Assembly: GCF_009829325.1 (NCBI RefSeq)
Contig: NZ_VUOS01000023.1
Span: forward strand, 1 to 64,000
DNA from: Nocardia sp. CY41
GTDB taxonomy: Bacteria > Actinomycetota > Actinomycetes > Mycobacteriales > Mycobacteriaceae
DNA length: 64,000 bases
Direction of reading: 5' to 3'
The position numbers and the translations under genes are program-made. The notes below the pieces were generated by a model that was not told the origin of the DNA, made no database searches, and worked only from the letters and a program-made list of their open reading frames with translations. How positions within the stretch are numbered: the first letter of the stretch is position 1; every line of letters starts with the position of its first letter. Of this stretch, positions 36,465-44,658 are shown piece by piece.

Positions 36465-37693
36465 CAGAGCCCCAATGCTGCTTTGGCGAGGATGTTTCGC
36501 TGAATCTCGTTGCTGCCCGCGTAGATCGAGCCCGCTCGGTCGTTGAAGTACTTCAGCGGCGCGACGGCCTGCCAAGCCGCGCCACTGTGGTAACCGTCGG
36601 CGGGGGGTGTGAACTGGGCGATCGGCCCGCCGGGCTTGGTGGCGTGCGGCTGGTACAGGCGCCCGCGCGGTCCCGCGGCCTCCAGCGCCAGTTCGGTGAG
36701 CTTCTGGCTGAGTTCGGTGCCGAGAATCTTGAGTATGGAGGATGCCGGGCCCGGGTTCTTGCCCTGCGCCATCGCGGAGATGGTGCGATATTCCAGGATC
36801 TCCAGGACCTCGGTGCGGATGCGCAGATCCGCGAGCTTCGCCGCGAAGGCGCGGTCATCGATCAGCGGGTTGCCGTCCGGGCCGGGCTGCTGCGCCGCGT
36901 TGGCGGCGATGTCCTCGGCCATGACCTGCAGCCACGGCGCGGCCGCTCCGCCGCGCTCGTGTACCAGCAGGTATTTCGCGACGGTCCACCCGTCGTCGAT
37001 CCGGCCGAGCACATTGCTCTTGGGCACCCGCACGTTGTCGAAGAAGACCTGGTTCTGCACCTGCTCACCGGAGGTCATCACCAGCGGCCGGATCTCGATG
37101 CCCGGCGCGGTCATGTCGATCAGCAGGAACGTGATGCCCTGCTGCTTCTTCCCGGTGCGCGAGGTGCGCACGAGGCAGAAGATCCAGTTCGCCTCGGTGG
37201 CGTGGGTGGTCCAGATCTTGCTGCCGGTGCACACGAAATCCTCGCCGTCGTCGACGGCGGCCATGGACAACGCGGCCAGGTCCGATCCCGCCTCGGGCTC
37301 GGAGTATCCCTGGCAGAAGAAGACCTCGCCGGTGAGGATGCGCGGCAGGAAGAACGCCTTCTGCTCTTCCGTGCCGAACGCGATGATCGCGGGCGCCACC
37401 ATCCTGATGCCCATCGGCGAGAGCGCGGGCGCGCCGGCCAGCGCGGATTCCCGCTGGTAGATGTAGTGCTGGGTCAGGCTCCAGTCGCATCCGCCGTGCT
37501 CCACCGGCCAGGCCGGCGCCGCCCAGCCGCGCTCGTGCAGGATTCGCTGCCATTCCATGCTCGCCTCGTGGTCGGGATACACGCTCGTCGCCAAGCGCCC
37601 GGCCCGCCGCAATTCCGGCGTCAGCTTCGCGTCGAGGAATGCGCGCACCTCGTCGCGAAACGCCAGATCCTCCGCTGACCAGTCGTAATCCAT
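36464..37693 (-). CDS. Acyl-CoA dehydrogenase, probable catalytic subunit
   Basis: A 409-residue acyl-CoA dehydrogenase. FAD-binding and family signatures include FCQGYSEPEAGSDLAAL, SKIWTTHATEANWIFCLVRT and YAGSNEIQRNILAKAALGL at the C-terminus. A Glu-Arg pair in LLVHERGGAA fits the catalytic base position of isovaleryl-CoA/long-chain type enzymes. ATG at 37693 is chosen because GGGAGGG lies four bases upstream; 37738 and 37720 are alternatives. It is one base overlapped with the second subunit gene. Such paired genes often act in steroid or branched acyl-CoA breakdown; no substrate clue is present here. Confidence 0.85.
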   Translation of the reverse strand: MDYDWSAEDLAFRDEVRAFLDAKLTPELRRAGRLATSVYPDHEASMEWQRILHERGWAAPAWPVEHGGCDWSLTQHYIYQRESALAGAPALSPMGIRMVAPAIIAFGTEEQKAFFLPRILTGEVFFCQGYSEPEAGSDLAALSMAAVDDGEDFVCTGSKIWTTHATEANWIFCLVRTSRTGKKQQGITFLLIDMTAPGIEIRPLVMTSGEQVQNQVFFDNVRVPKSNVLGRIDDGWTVAKYLLVHERGGAAAPWLQVMAEDIAANAAQQPGPDGNPLIDDRAFAAKLADLRIRTEVLEILEYRTISAMAQGKNPGPASSILKILGTELSQKLTELALEAAGPRGRLYQPHATKPGGPIAQFTPPADGYHSGAAWQAVAPLKYFNDRAGSIYAGSNEIQRNILAKAALGL

Positions 37694-37975
37694 CTGCCCT
37701 CCCGGAGAGGTGTGCACCATTGCTTCCATGGCGGCCATCCCGCCACTACGCGACAGAATGTACGGCTACTTCTTTCACAGAGTCAAAGTGACGTCATCCG
37801 CCCGCAGATTGTTCACCAGGTAGTACCGACGCAGCTGGGCAGCAGGGCCCACATCACGCCCCCGGCCGCCGGATCACTTCGGGCCGAGTTGCCGCCTCCG
37901 GAGTGGTCCGCCGCGGGTTCGCGGATATCGTTCGGCGGGCCTGCGATGGACAACGCCCGATGGGCCCGCAGTGAT

Positions 37976-38515
37976 TCAGCAGTCCTCGAAAAATGCCTTT
38001 GTGAAGCCCACGGATTGGTAGGCGTAGTCGTAGGCCCAGCGAGGGATGGAGAGGTCTGGTTCGGGATCGACGAAGAGGAGTTCTCCGTTCCAGCACTTCT
38101 GCAAGACGTAGCGGGCTCGGGAGATGTGGGGAGTGAAGGTGACGACGATGACTCGCCGCCAATTGTGGGCGCGGGCCAGGCGGGCGAGTTCGCGCCCCTC
38201 GCCGCGGGTGGTGCGGGGGGACGGGTCGAAGCACACGACTTCGAAGCTGTAGCCGCCGTGGCAGATACGGTTCAGCATGGCGCTGTTCTCATAGGGATCG
38301 GAGAACACCACGCGAGGCGCGTACCCCTCGCGCGCCAAGCGCAGACCCAGTTGCTCGCGGCCGTCGTGCGCCCCGCCCAGGACGAGAACAGCGTCCGCCG
38401 ACACGGGCGGGTCGGTCCGCGGGCGCACATAGACCGGCCACAGCGCGACCGTCGCGACGACCACCGCCACGCAGGCGCCGAGCCCGCTCCACACCCACCG
38501 ACGACGTCGCACCAC
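37976..38515 (-). CDS. YdcF/ElyC family membrane-anchored protein
   Basis: A 179-residue protein with one N-terminal transmembrane helix (WSGLGACVAVVVATVALWPVYV) followed by a DUF218 domain: ADAVLVLGGAHDGREQLGLRLARE, RGEGRELARLARAHNWRRVIVVTFTPHISRARYVLQ. The family includes E. coli SanA and ElyC, linked to cell-envelope integrity; the biochemical activity is not established. The domain probably faces outward. It is divergent from udgA. Confidence 0.8.
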   Translation of the reverse strand: MVRRRRWVWSGLGACVAVVVATVALWPVYVRPRTDPPVSADAVLVLGGAHDGREQLGLRLAREGYAPRVVFSDPYENSAMLNRICHGGYSFEVVCFDPSPRTTRGEGRELARLARAHNWRRVIVVTFTPHISRARYVLQKCWNGELLFVDPEPDLSIPRWAYDYAYQSVGFTKAFFEDC

Positions 38516-38646
38516 GTCGATACTAGCGACCGTTATGCCAGGTCACGGCACCGTAATCACCGATGTCGCCGCATGTACATCTGCTGTTGCCCGGACCCTT
38601 GCCTCGCTGACGTGGCGCGGCCACCGGAGAGGCTTACCAATCGATC

Positions 38647-39969
38647 ATGCGATGCACAGTCTTCGGAACCGGGTATCTCGGGGCCACGCACGCGGCGTGC
38701 ATGGCCGAACTCGGGCACGACGTCATCGGAGTGGACGTGGACCCGGGCAAGGTCGCGAAGCTGTCCGACGGGGTGGTGCCGTTCTACGAACCGGGCCTGG
38801 AGGGTGTGCTGCGTCGCAACCTCGACGCGGGCCGCTTGCGGTTCACCACCTCCTACGCCGAGGCGGCCGCGCACGCGGAGGTGCATTTCCTCGGCGTGGG
38901 CACCCCGCAGAAGAAGGGCGAGTACGCCGCCGACCTGAAGTACGTGCACGCGGTGGTGGATACGCTCGCCCCGCTGCTGGAGCGCCCCTCGGTGATCATC
39001 GGCAAGTCGACGGTTCCGGTCGGCACGGCCGCCGCGCTCGGAGCCCGCGCTCGCGCCCTGAGTTCCACCGACGTGGAGGTGGCGTGGAACCCGGAATTCC
39101 TGCGGGAAGGCTTCGCGGTCAAGGACACCTTGCGGCCGGACCGGCTGGTCCTCGGCGTCGACCCGGGGCGTGCCGCGGCAGGATGGGTCGAGGATCTGGT
39201 GCGCGAGATCTACGCCGATCTCCTCGCCGCCGAGGTCCCGTTCCTGCTCACCGACCTGGCGACAGCCGAATTGGTGAAAGTCTCCGCCAATGCCTTTCTG
39301 GCCACGAAGATCTCGTTCATCAACGCGGTGTCGGAGGTGTGTGAGGCGACCGGCGCCGACGTGACCATGCTGGCCGACGCGCTCGGCTACGACGCGCGCA
39401 TCGGCCGCCGATTCCTGAACGCGGGCCTGGGTTTCGGCGGCGGGTGTCTGCCGAAGGACATCCGCGCGTTCATGGCCCGCTCCGGTGAACTCGGCGCCGA
39501 CCACGCCGTCGCCTTCCTGCGCGAGGTGGACAACATCAATATGCGCCGCCGGACCAAGGTGGTCGACATGGCCGCCCGCGCCTGCGGCGGTTCACTGCTG
39601 GGAGCCAACGTCGCGGTGCTCGGCGCGGCGTTCAAACCGGAGTCCGACGACGTCCGCGATTCGCCCGCGTTGAACGTGGCGGGCATGATCCAGCTGCACG
39701 GGGCCGTGGTGACCGTCTATGACCCCAAGGCACTGGAGAACTCGCGACGGGTGTTCCCCACCCTGAATTACGCGACTTCCGTGACCGAGGCGTGTGAGCG
39801 GGCCGATGTGGTGCTCGTGCTCACCGAGTGGGACGAATTCACCGCGCTGCGGCCGCAGGACCTGGACGGTGTGGTGCGGGCCCGCTCGATCATCGACGGC
39901 CGGAACTGTCTCAATCGTGCCACCTGGAGAGCAGCCGGATGGGTGTACGCCGGACTCGGTACACCGTAG
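38647..39969 (+). CDS. udgA: UDP-glucose 6-dehydrogenase
   Basis: A 440-residue enzyme oxidising UDP-glucose to UDP-glucuronate with two NAD. The N-terminal Rossmann motif is GTGYLGATHAACMAELGHDVIGVDVD; the catalytic cysteine is Cys267 in GFGGGCLPKDIRAF; the C-terminal UDP-binding domain has AFKPESDDVRDSPALNVA. UDP-glucuronate feeds envelope polysaccharides. It corresponds to udgA (Rv0322) of M. tuberculosis, which lies near dcd there as here. No ribosome-binding site is obvious at ATG 38647, but the family start is unambiguous. Confidence 0.93.
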   Translation: MRCTVFGTGYLGATHAACMAELGHDVIGVDVDPGKVAKLSDGVVPFYEPGLEGVLRRNLDAGRLRFTTSYAEAAAHAEVHFLGVGTPQKKGEYAADLKYVHAVVDTLAPLLERPSVIIGKSTVPVGTAAALGARARALSSTDVEVAWNPEFLREGFAVKDTLRPDRLVLGVDPGRAAAGWVEDLVREIYADLLAAEVPFLLTDLATAELVKVSANAFLATKISFINAVSEVCEATGADVTMLADALGYDARIGRRFLNAGLGFGGGCLPKDIRAFMARSGELGADHAVAFLREVDNINMRRRTKVVDMAARACGGSLLGANVAVLGAAFKPESDDVRDSPALNVAGMIQLHGAVVTVYDPKALENSRRVFPTLNYATSVTEACERADVVLVLTEWDEFTALRPQDLDGVVRARSIIDGRNCLNRATWRAAGWVYAGLGTP

Positions 39970-40119
39970 AGTTGCGGGGCGAGGCGGGCTACTGCCAGAC
40001 AGACGACCAGTCCTGCCTTAAGCACAGCTGATCGCCGGCGGTAGGGTCCGTCCAGCGGGTCTCCGCCGACGGACGGCGCAGGCTCGCATGTCGTGAAGTG
40101 TGAACGAGATGGGCAGCTG

Positions 40120-41427
40120 ATGAGTTCGGTACTGGGAGTTTCGGTGGGGGCCGGCGCTGTCCGTATGGCGCGGCCGCACGCCGGTAACCCCCACGGGCAT
40201 GTCTCCCCGCATTCTTTCGATCTGCAGACCATCCCGGTCCTGGACCAAAGCGTGGAAGAGCTGGCGGCCGAAGCCATCGGGGTCACCCTGGAAGCCACGC
40301 CGGGAATCGGCGCGACCGCGATCGCCTACCGCAGCGAGCAGCACGCCCGCGCCATCCGCGCCGCGATGGCGCGCCAGCAGCTCACCAATTACGAACTCGT
40401 GCCGGAGATCGCGGCGGCACTCGAGTTCGCGCAGGCCACCGGGGATATTCGGGGCATCTCCTCGCTGGTCGTCTACGACTTGGGCAGCTCGGGTCTCACT
40501 GTGAGCGTGGTCGACACCCAGACGCGCGAGGTGCGGCACAGCGAGCGCACCAGCGATATCAGCGGTGACTATCTCGACTCGTTGATCCGAGAGCAGCAGA
40601 TCGCCTCGGGGCGCATCGCGCATCCGCCGAACGCCGCGGGCCTGGCCGCGCTGGACGCGCTGTGCCGGGAGGCGAAGGAGCAGCTGACCAGCAATACCGC
40701 GGTGGCGCTGCCCAGCGAGCAGGGTTTGGTCCTGCTCGCGCAGGAGAACTTCGAATCGCTGATCATGCTGGCCATCGAGTCGTCGGCGCGGATGGCGCGC
40801 GACGTGATCGTGCGCTCGGACCGCCCGGTGCACGGCGTGCTGGCCATCGGCGGTTGCGCGCGGATCCCGCTGGTGGCCAAGGTGCTCGAACGCTGGATGG
40901 GCGTGCCCGTCATCGTGCCGGACAGCCCGGAGACCGTGATGGCACGCGGCGCCGCGCTGCTGGCCAGACCGGTTCGCAAGGAGACGCCCGCCGCGGCCGC
41001 GGCGCTGGACGACGAGCTGTCGCCCGCCTGGTTGTCGGCCCCGGCCCAGCGTGGCAAACGCGAGATCAGCGGCGCCGTGTTGACGGTGAGCGCGCTGGCC
41101 GTGGTCGCCGCGATCGGGCTCGGCCTCGGCTACGGACCCCAGGTGCTGGAACGGGATTCGCATACCAGCGAGGGCTCGCCGTCCCTGTCCCCGACCACCG
41201 CACCGCGCACGACCAGCTTGGATCCGCAGATCGCGGTCGCGCCGGGCACCACGGAATCGCCCGCGCACGAATCGGTCGCCGCGCCCCCGCCGAACCGGCG
41301 GCAGACCACCAGCGAGGCGCCGCCGACGCCCGGCCCCAACACCATTGTGGTGCCGGGCCTCCCGCCGATCGTGGTCCCCACGATCCCGCCGGAGGTCTTC
41401 CCCTTCCCCCCGCCGCCACCACGCTGA
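40120..41427 (+). CDS. Third Hsp70-like ATPase domain membrane protein
   Basis: A 435-residue protein of the same design as the one at 20246. Motifs are a short N-terminal GVSVGAGAVRMA, phosphate-2 LVVYDLGSSGLTVSVVD (about 123-139), a connecting LCREAKEQLTSNTAVALP and adenosine motif VLAIGGCARIPLVAKV. A transmembrane helix (about 318-338, GAVLTVSALAVVAAIGLGLGYG) precedes a Thr/Pro-rich tail ending in PPEVFPFPPPPP. The N-terminal subdomain is shorter than in Hsp70 and phosphate-1 is degenerate. ATG 40120 is chosen by alignment; 40093 is possible. It is not next to iniBAC but shares the architecture. Confidence 0.8.
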   Translation: MSSVLGVSVGAGAVRMARPHAGNPHGHVSPHSFDLQTIPVLDQSVEELAAEAIGVTLEATPGIGATAIAYRSEQHARAIRAAMARQQLTNYELVPEIAAALEFAQATGDIRGISSLVVYDLGSSGLTVSVVDTQTREVRHSERTSDISGDYLDSLIREQQIASGRIAHPPNAAGLAALDALCREAKEQLTSNTAVALPSEQGLVLLAQENFESLIMLAIESSARMARDVIVRSDRPVHGVLAIGGCARIPLVAKVLERWMGVPVIVPDSPETVMARGAALLARPVRKETPAAAAALDDELSPAWLSAPAQRGKREISGAVLTVSALAVVAAIGLGLGYGPQVLERDSHTSEGSPSLSPTTAPRTTSLDPQIAVAPGTTESPAHESVAAPPPNRRQTTSEAPPTPGPNTIVVPGLPPIVVPTIPPEVFPFPPPPPR

Positions 41428-41633
41428 GCCGGGCGGCAGCACAACTCGCGGCGGGGCCGAACTACCCTGACGCGCCGGGCTGCACGCGGGTGGCCGTCGT
41501 TCGGCGTGCCGAGCCCGCGCGAGACTCGCGTTGCTCAGGCGCGAACGCGCTGGCCTGCCGGGATCCGCACCGGGTGCCCAGGGCGAACTCAGGGGCTGAG
41601 CCGCCCGGGCTGCGCGCGGTGGCTGGATGCAGT

Positions 41634-42911
41634 TCAGACCCTGGCGTGCCGGGCTCGGCGCGGAGGCGGAGGCGGGCTGGGTTCCTTGGTCTTGAAGGGC
41701 CGGGCCAGCAGCACCGCGATGCCGGTGGTCAACGGCACCGAGAGCGCCAGCGCGATGCCGCCGACCGCCGAGCGCGCGATCTCGATCGCCACCGCGTCGC
41801 CGGTCAGCACGTCGCGGATGGACCGCCCCGCCACGCTGAACAACAGCAGAAGCGGCAGCGCTCCACCGGCGTAGGCCAACACCAGGGTGTAGACGGTACT
41901 GGCGATGTGGTCGCGGCCGACACGCATGGCGGCGGCGAAAACCTCCCGGCGCGACGCCGATTCGTCGAGGGCGGCCAGCTCGAACGCGGCCGATGCCTGG
42001 GTGATCGTGACGTCGTTGAGCACACCCAGCGAACCGATGATGAATCCGGCCAGCAGCAGGCCGGTGATGCTGACGTGCTCGAGGTAGGTCGCGACGTTCG
42101 TGTTCTGTTCCTCCGAAAGCCCGGTGAGATCGGTGAGCTCGATCGTGAGCCAGGACAGCGCGGCGGCCAGCAGCATCGAGGTGAGCGTGCCGAGCAGCGC
42201 CGAACTGGTGCGCAGGTTCACCCCGTGCGCCAGATACAGCACCGCGTAGAGGATGAGCGAGCCCGCGACCAGGGCGACCGGGATGGCCGGTTTGCCGTCC
42301 AGCAGCGCGGGCAGCAGGAACAACACCAGCACCGCGAAGGCGAACACCAAGCCGAGCAGCGCGCGGACGCCGCGCCAGCGCGCCACCGCGATGATCACCA
42401 CCACGAACGCCACGACGATCAGCGTGAGCGGCAGTCCGCGCGAGTAGTCCTCGAACGAGTACAGCGGCGTCCCGCTCGGATCGGTCTGGCGGACGAGGCG
42501 GAGTTCGTCACCGGCGCGCAGGTCGGGCTGCCCTGGGCCGGGGGCGATCTCCAGCAATGTGCGGTTGCCCTTGTGCGGCCCGGATTCGATCGCGATCAGG
42601 CTGCGCTGACAGGTGTAGGCGGTGCTGCGTGGCGGCTCGGGTTGGTCGACGAATACCTTGCCCAGCGACGGACTGCCACACGGTCCGATGTCCTGCAGCA
42701 CCACGGTGCCCGCCTCGGTCTGCACCGCGCCGCCGCCCGCGTTCTGCATCGGCAGCGGGATGTCGATGTGCTGCTTGCTGGGCCACAGCGCGATCGCGCC
42801 GATGACAACGACGACCCCGATCACAGTGAGTAGCCCGATGACCACGCGTGCCGCGGTCGCGCCGATCGCGATCGGTCCCGAATGATCGTGGTGATGGTGG
42901 TGGTCGCTCAC
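41634..42911 (-). CDS. YibE/F family multi-pass membrane protein with His-rich N-terminus
   Basis: A 425-residue membrane protein with about eight helices. It begins MSDHHHHHDHSG, a run of histidines that could bind metal, then a helix (RVVIGLLTVIGVVVVIGAIAL), an extracytoplasmic domain with two cysteines (about 80-150) and a block of helices containing the family signature GFIIGSLGVLNDVTITQASAAFEL. The tail is basic and Pro-rich. YibE/F proteins are found across Gram-positives and their function is unknown. It is convergent with the Hsp70-like gene and has a long structured upstream region. Confidence 0.86.
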   Translation of the reverse strand: MSDHHHHHDHSGPIAIGATAARVVIGLLTVIGVVVVIGAIALWPSKQHIDIPLPMQNAGGGAVQTEAGTVVLQDIGPCGSPSLGKVFVDQPEPPRSTAYTCQRSLIAIESGPHKGNRTLLEIAPGPGQPDLRAGDELRLVRQTDPSGTPLYSFEDYSRGLPLTLIVVAFVVVIIAVARWRGVRALLGLVFAFAVLVLFLLPALLDGKPAIPVALVAGSLILYAVLYLAHGVNLRTSSALLGTLTSMLLAAALSWLTIELTDLTGLSEEQNTNVATYLEHVSITGLLLAGFIIGSLGVLNDVTITQASAAFELAALDESASRREVFAAAMRVGRDHIASTVYTLVLAYAGGALPLLLLFSVAGRSIRDVLTGDAVAIEIARSAVGGIALALSVPLTTGIAVLLARPFKTKEPSPPPPPRRARHARV

Positions 42912-43304
42912 CGCGCTCCTACCTGTCAGATGTGGTTCTGCCCGGAGCGAGCCTAAAGGATTTCATTTTCAAGACCGGCGCGGCGGTTGCCGAACACTGC
43001 GAATACACGGTCAGAGCGATCCGATCGCACAAAGAACGAGATTAGAGGGGGGCGGCGGAGAGCAGGGGGATGTCTCCGCCGCCCGCAGGGCAGGCGGCCC
43101 AGGGGGGTAGGCGGCCTAACCCGAGGTCGGATATGCCCAGGGGGGGTAGGCAATCCGACCAGGCACTCAGAGTGCCGAGGACCACTGTACACAAAAGTAC
43201 TTCTTTTGCGCTAGCTAGTCGCCAAATCCGACAGGTATCCGTACATCGAGTTTGTTTCCGGGCCGGAAGCGGGGCGATTATATTGACAACCGCCGCTCTT
43301 CCCA
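42912..43304. other. 393-base structured region upstream of the YibE/F gene
   Basis: It lies between the aspC stop and the YibE/F start, both leftward. It contains two G-run units GCCCAGGGGGG(G)TAGGC (about 43096-43111 and 43135-43151), the second enclosed by GGTCGGAT/ATCCGACC arms (43125-43132, 43153-43160), then GGCACT-CAG-AGTGCC (43162-43176) and CAAAAG-N5-CTTTTG (43192-43208). A TATAAT in the leftward sense is at 43277-43282. Nearer the gene, CATTTTCA (42964-42971) looks like half of a Zur box. No gene is supported. Confidence 0.55.
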
Positions 43305-44558
43305 CTATTGGCGATAGCTGGCGAGGAAGTTGCCGAAGCGTTCGATCGCGACCGCCAGATCCCGGGCCCAGGGCAGCGTGACGATCCGGAGATGGTCGTG
43401 GTGCGGCCAGTTGAAGCCGGTGCCCTGCACCATCAGGATCTTCTCCTGCAGCAGCAGATCCAGGATCAGCTTCGAGTCGTCGTAGATCTCGTACACGTTC
43501 GGGTCCAGCTTCGGGAACGCGTACAGCGCGCCCTTCGGCTTCACACACGACACTCCGGGAATCGTGTTCAACCGCTCCCAGGCGACATCGCGCTGCTCGA
43601 GCAACCTGCCGCCGGGCAGGATCAGATCCTCGATGCTCTGATGACCGCCGAGGGCGACCTGAATCGCGTGCTGCGCGGGCACGTTCGGACACAACCGCGA
43701 GGAGGCGAGCAGGTCGATGCCCTCCAGGAATCCGGCCGCGTGCTCCTTCGGGCCGGTGATCGCCAGCCAACCCGAGCGATAGCCGGCCACCCGGTAGGCC
43801 TTGGACAACCCGTTGAAGGTCAGGCACAACAGGTCGGGCGCCACGGTGGCCAGCGAGATGTGCTTGGCGTCGTCGTAGAGGATCTTGTCGTAGATCTCGT
43901 CGGCGAGCAGCAACAGCTGGTGCTTGCGCGCGAGGTCGGCGATCTGCTGGAGCACTTCGGCGGAGTACACCGCGCCGGTGGGGTTGTTCGGGTTGATCAC
44001 CAGCAGCGCTTTGGTCTTGTCGGTGATCTTCGCTTCGATGTCGGCGATATCCGGCTGCCAGCCGTTGGCCTCGTCACAGAGATAGTGCACGGGAGTGCCG
44101 CCGGCCAGGCTGGTCATGGCGGTCCACAGCGGGTAGTCCGGGGCCGGGATCAGCACTTCGTCACCGTTGTCCAGCAGGGCCTGCATGGTGATGGTGATCA
44201 GCTCGGAGACGCCGTTGCCGAGGTAGACGCCGTCCACGTCGAGTTCGGGGAAGCCGGGCACGAGCTCGTAGCGGGTCACGATCGCGCGCCGCGCCGAGAG
44301 GATGCCCTTGGATTCGGAGTAGCCCTGCGCGTACGGCAGCGCCGCGATGATGTCGCGCATGATCACGTCCGGCGCCTCGAACCCGAACGGGGCGGGGTTG
44401 CCGATATTGAGCTTGAGGATGCGGTGGCCCTCGGCCTCCAGCCGTGCCGCGTGCGCGTGTACCGGTCCACGGATCTCGTAGACGACGTTCTGCAGCTTCG
44501 TGGACTGCTCCAGAACACGCGGGGGGCGGTGCGGATGATGAGGACTCACCCGTCCCAT
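43305..44558 (-). CDS. aspC: PLP-dependent aminotransferase (AspC/AlaA type)
   Basis: A 417-residue class I aminotransferase. It has STKLQNVVYEIRGPVHAHA near the N-terminus, INPNNPTGAVYS, ADEIYDKILYD and the PLP lysine in FNGLSKAYRVAGYRSGW. It corresponds to M. tuberculosis Rv0337c, named aspC; by family it may transfer amino groups between alanine or aspartate and 2-oxoglutarate. ATG 44558 is chosen since MGRVSPHHPHRPPRVLEQSTK matches the usual start region; the frame is open to 44633. It is divergent-distant from neighbours and followed by the structured region at 42912-43304. Confidence 0.88.
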   Translation of the reverse strand: MGRVSPHHPHRPPRVLEQSTKLQNVVYEIRGPVHAHAARLEAEGHRILKLNIGNPAPFGFEAPDVIMRDIIAALPYAQGYSESKGILSARRAIVTRYELVPGFPELDVDGVYLGNGVSELITITMQALLDNGDEVLIPAPDYPLWTAMTSLAGGTPVHYLCDEANGWQPDIADIEAKITDKTKALLVINPNNPTGAVYSAEVLQQIADLARKHQLLLLADEIYDKILYDDAKHISLATVAPDLLCLTFNGLSKAYRVAGYRSGWLAITGPKEHAAGFLEGIDLLASSRLCPNVPAQHAIQVALGGHQSIEDLILPGGRLLEQRDVAWERLNTIPGVSCVKPKGALYAFPKLDPNVYEIYDDSKLILDLLLQEKILMVQGTGFNWPHHDHLRIVTLPWARDLAVAIERFGNFLASYRQ

Positions 44559-44658
44559 GGTGCCATCCGTCGCAACTGGATAAATCGCCTGTCCGAACCC
44601 GCCCGGGGCCGATCCGCCCGGGACGGCGGCCACGCCCCGGCCGGATGTGACGCGTCAC

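Noticed and set aside
41475..41623. Two similar 19-20 base GC-rich segments (CCGGGCTGC...CGCGG...TGGC) in a short convergent spacer
   Set aside because: With one substitution and one gap in a very GC-rich spacer, chance similarity is likely; no function suggested.
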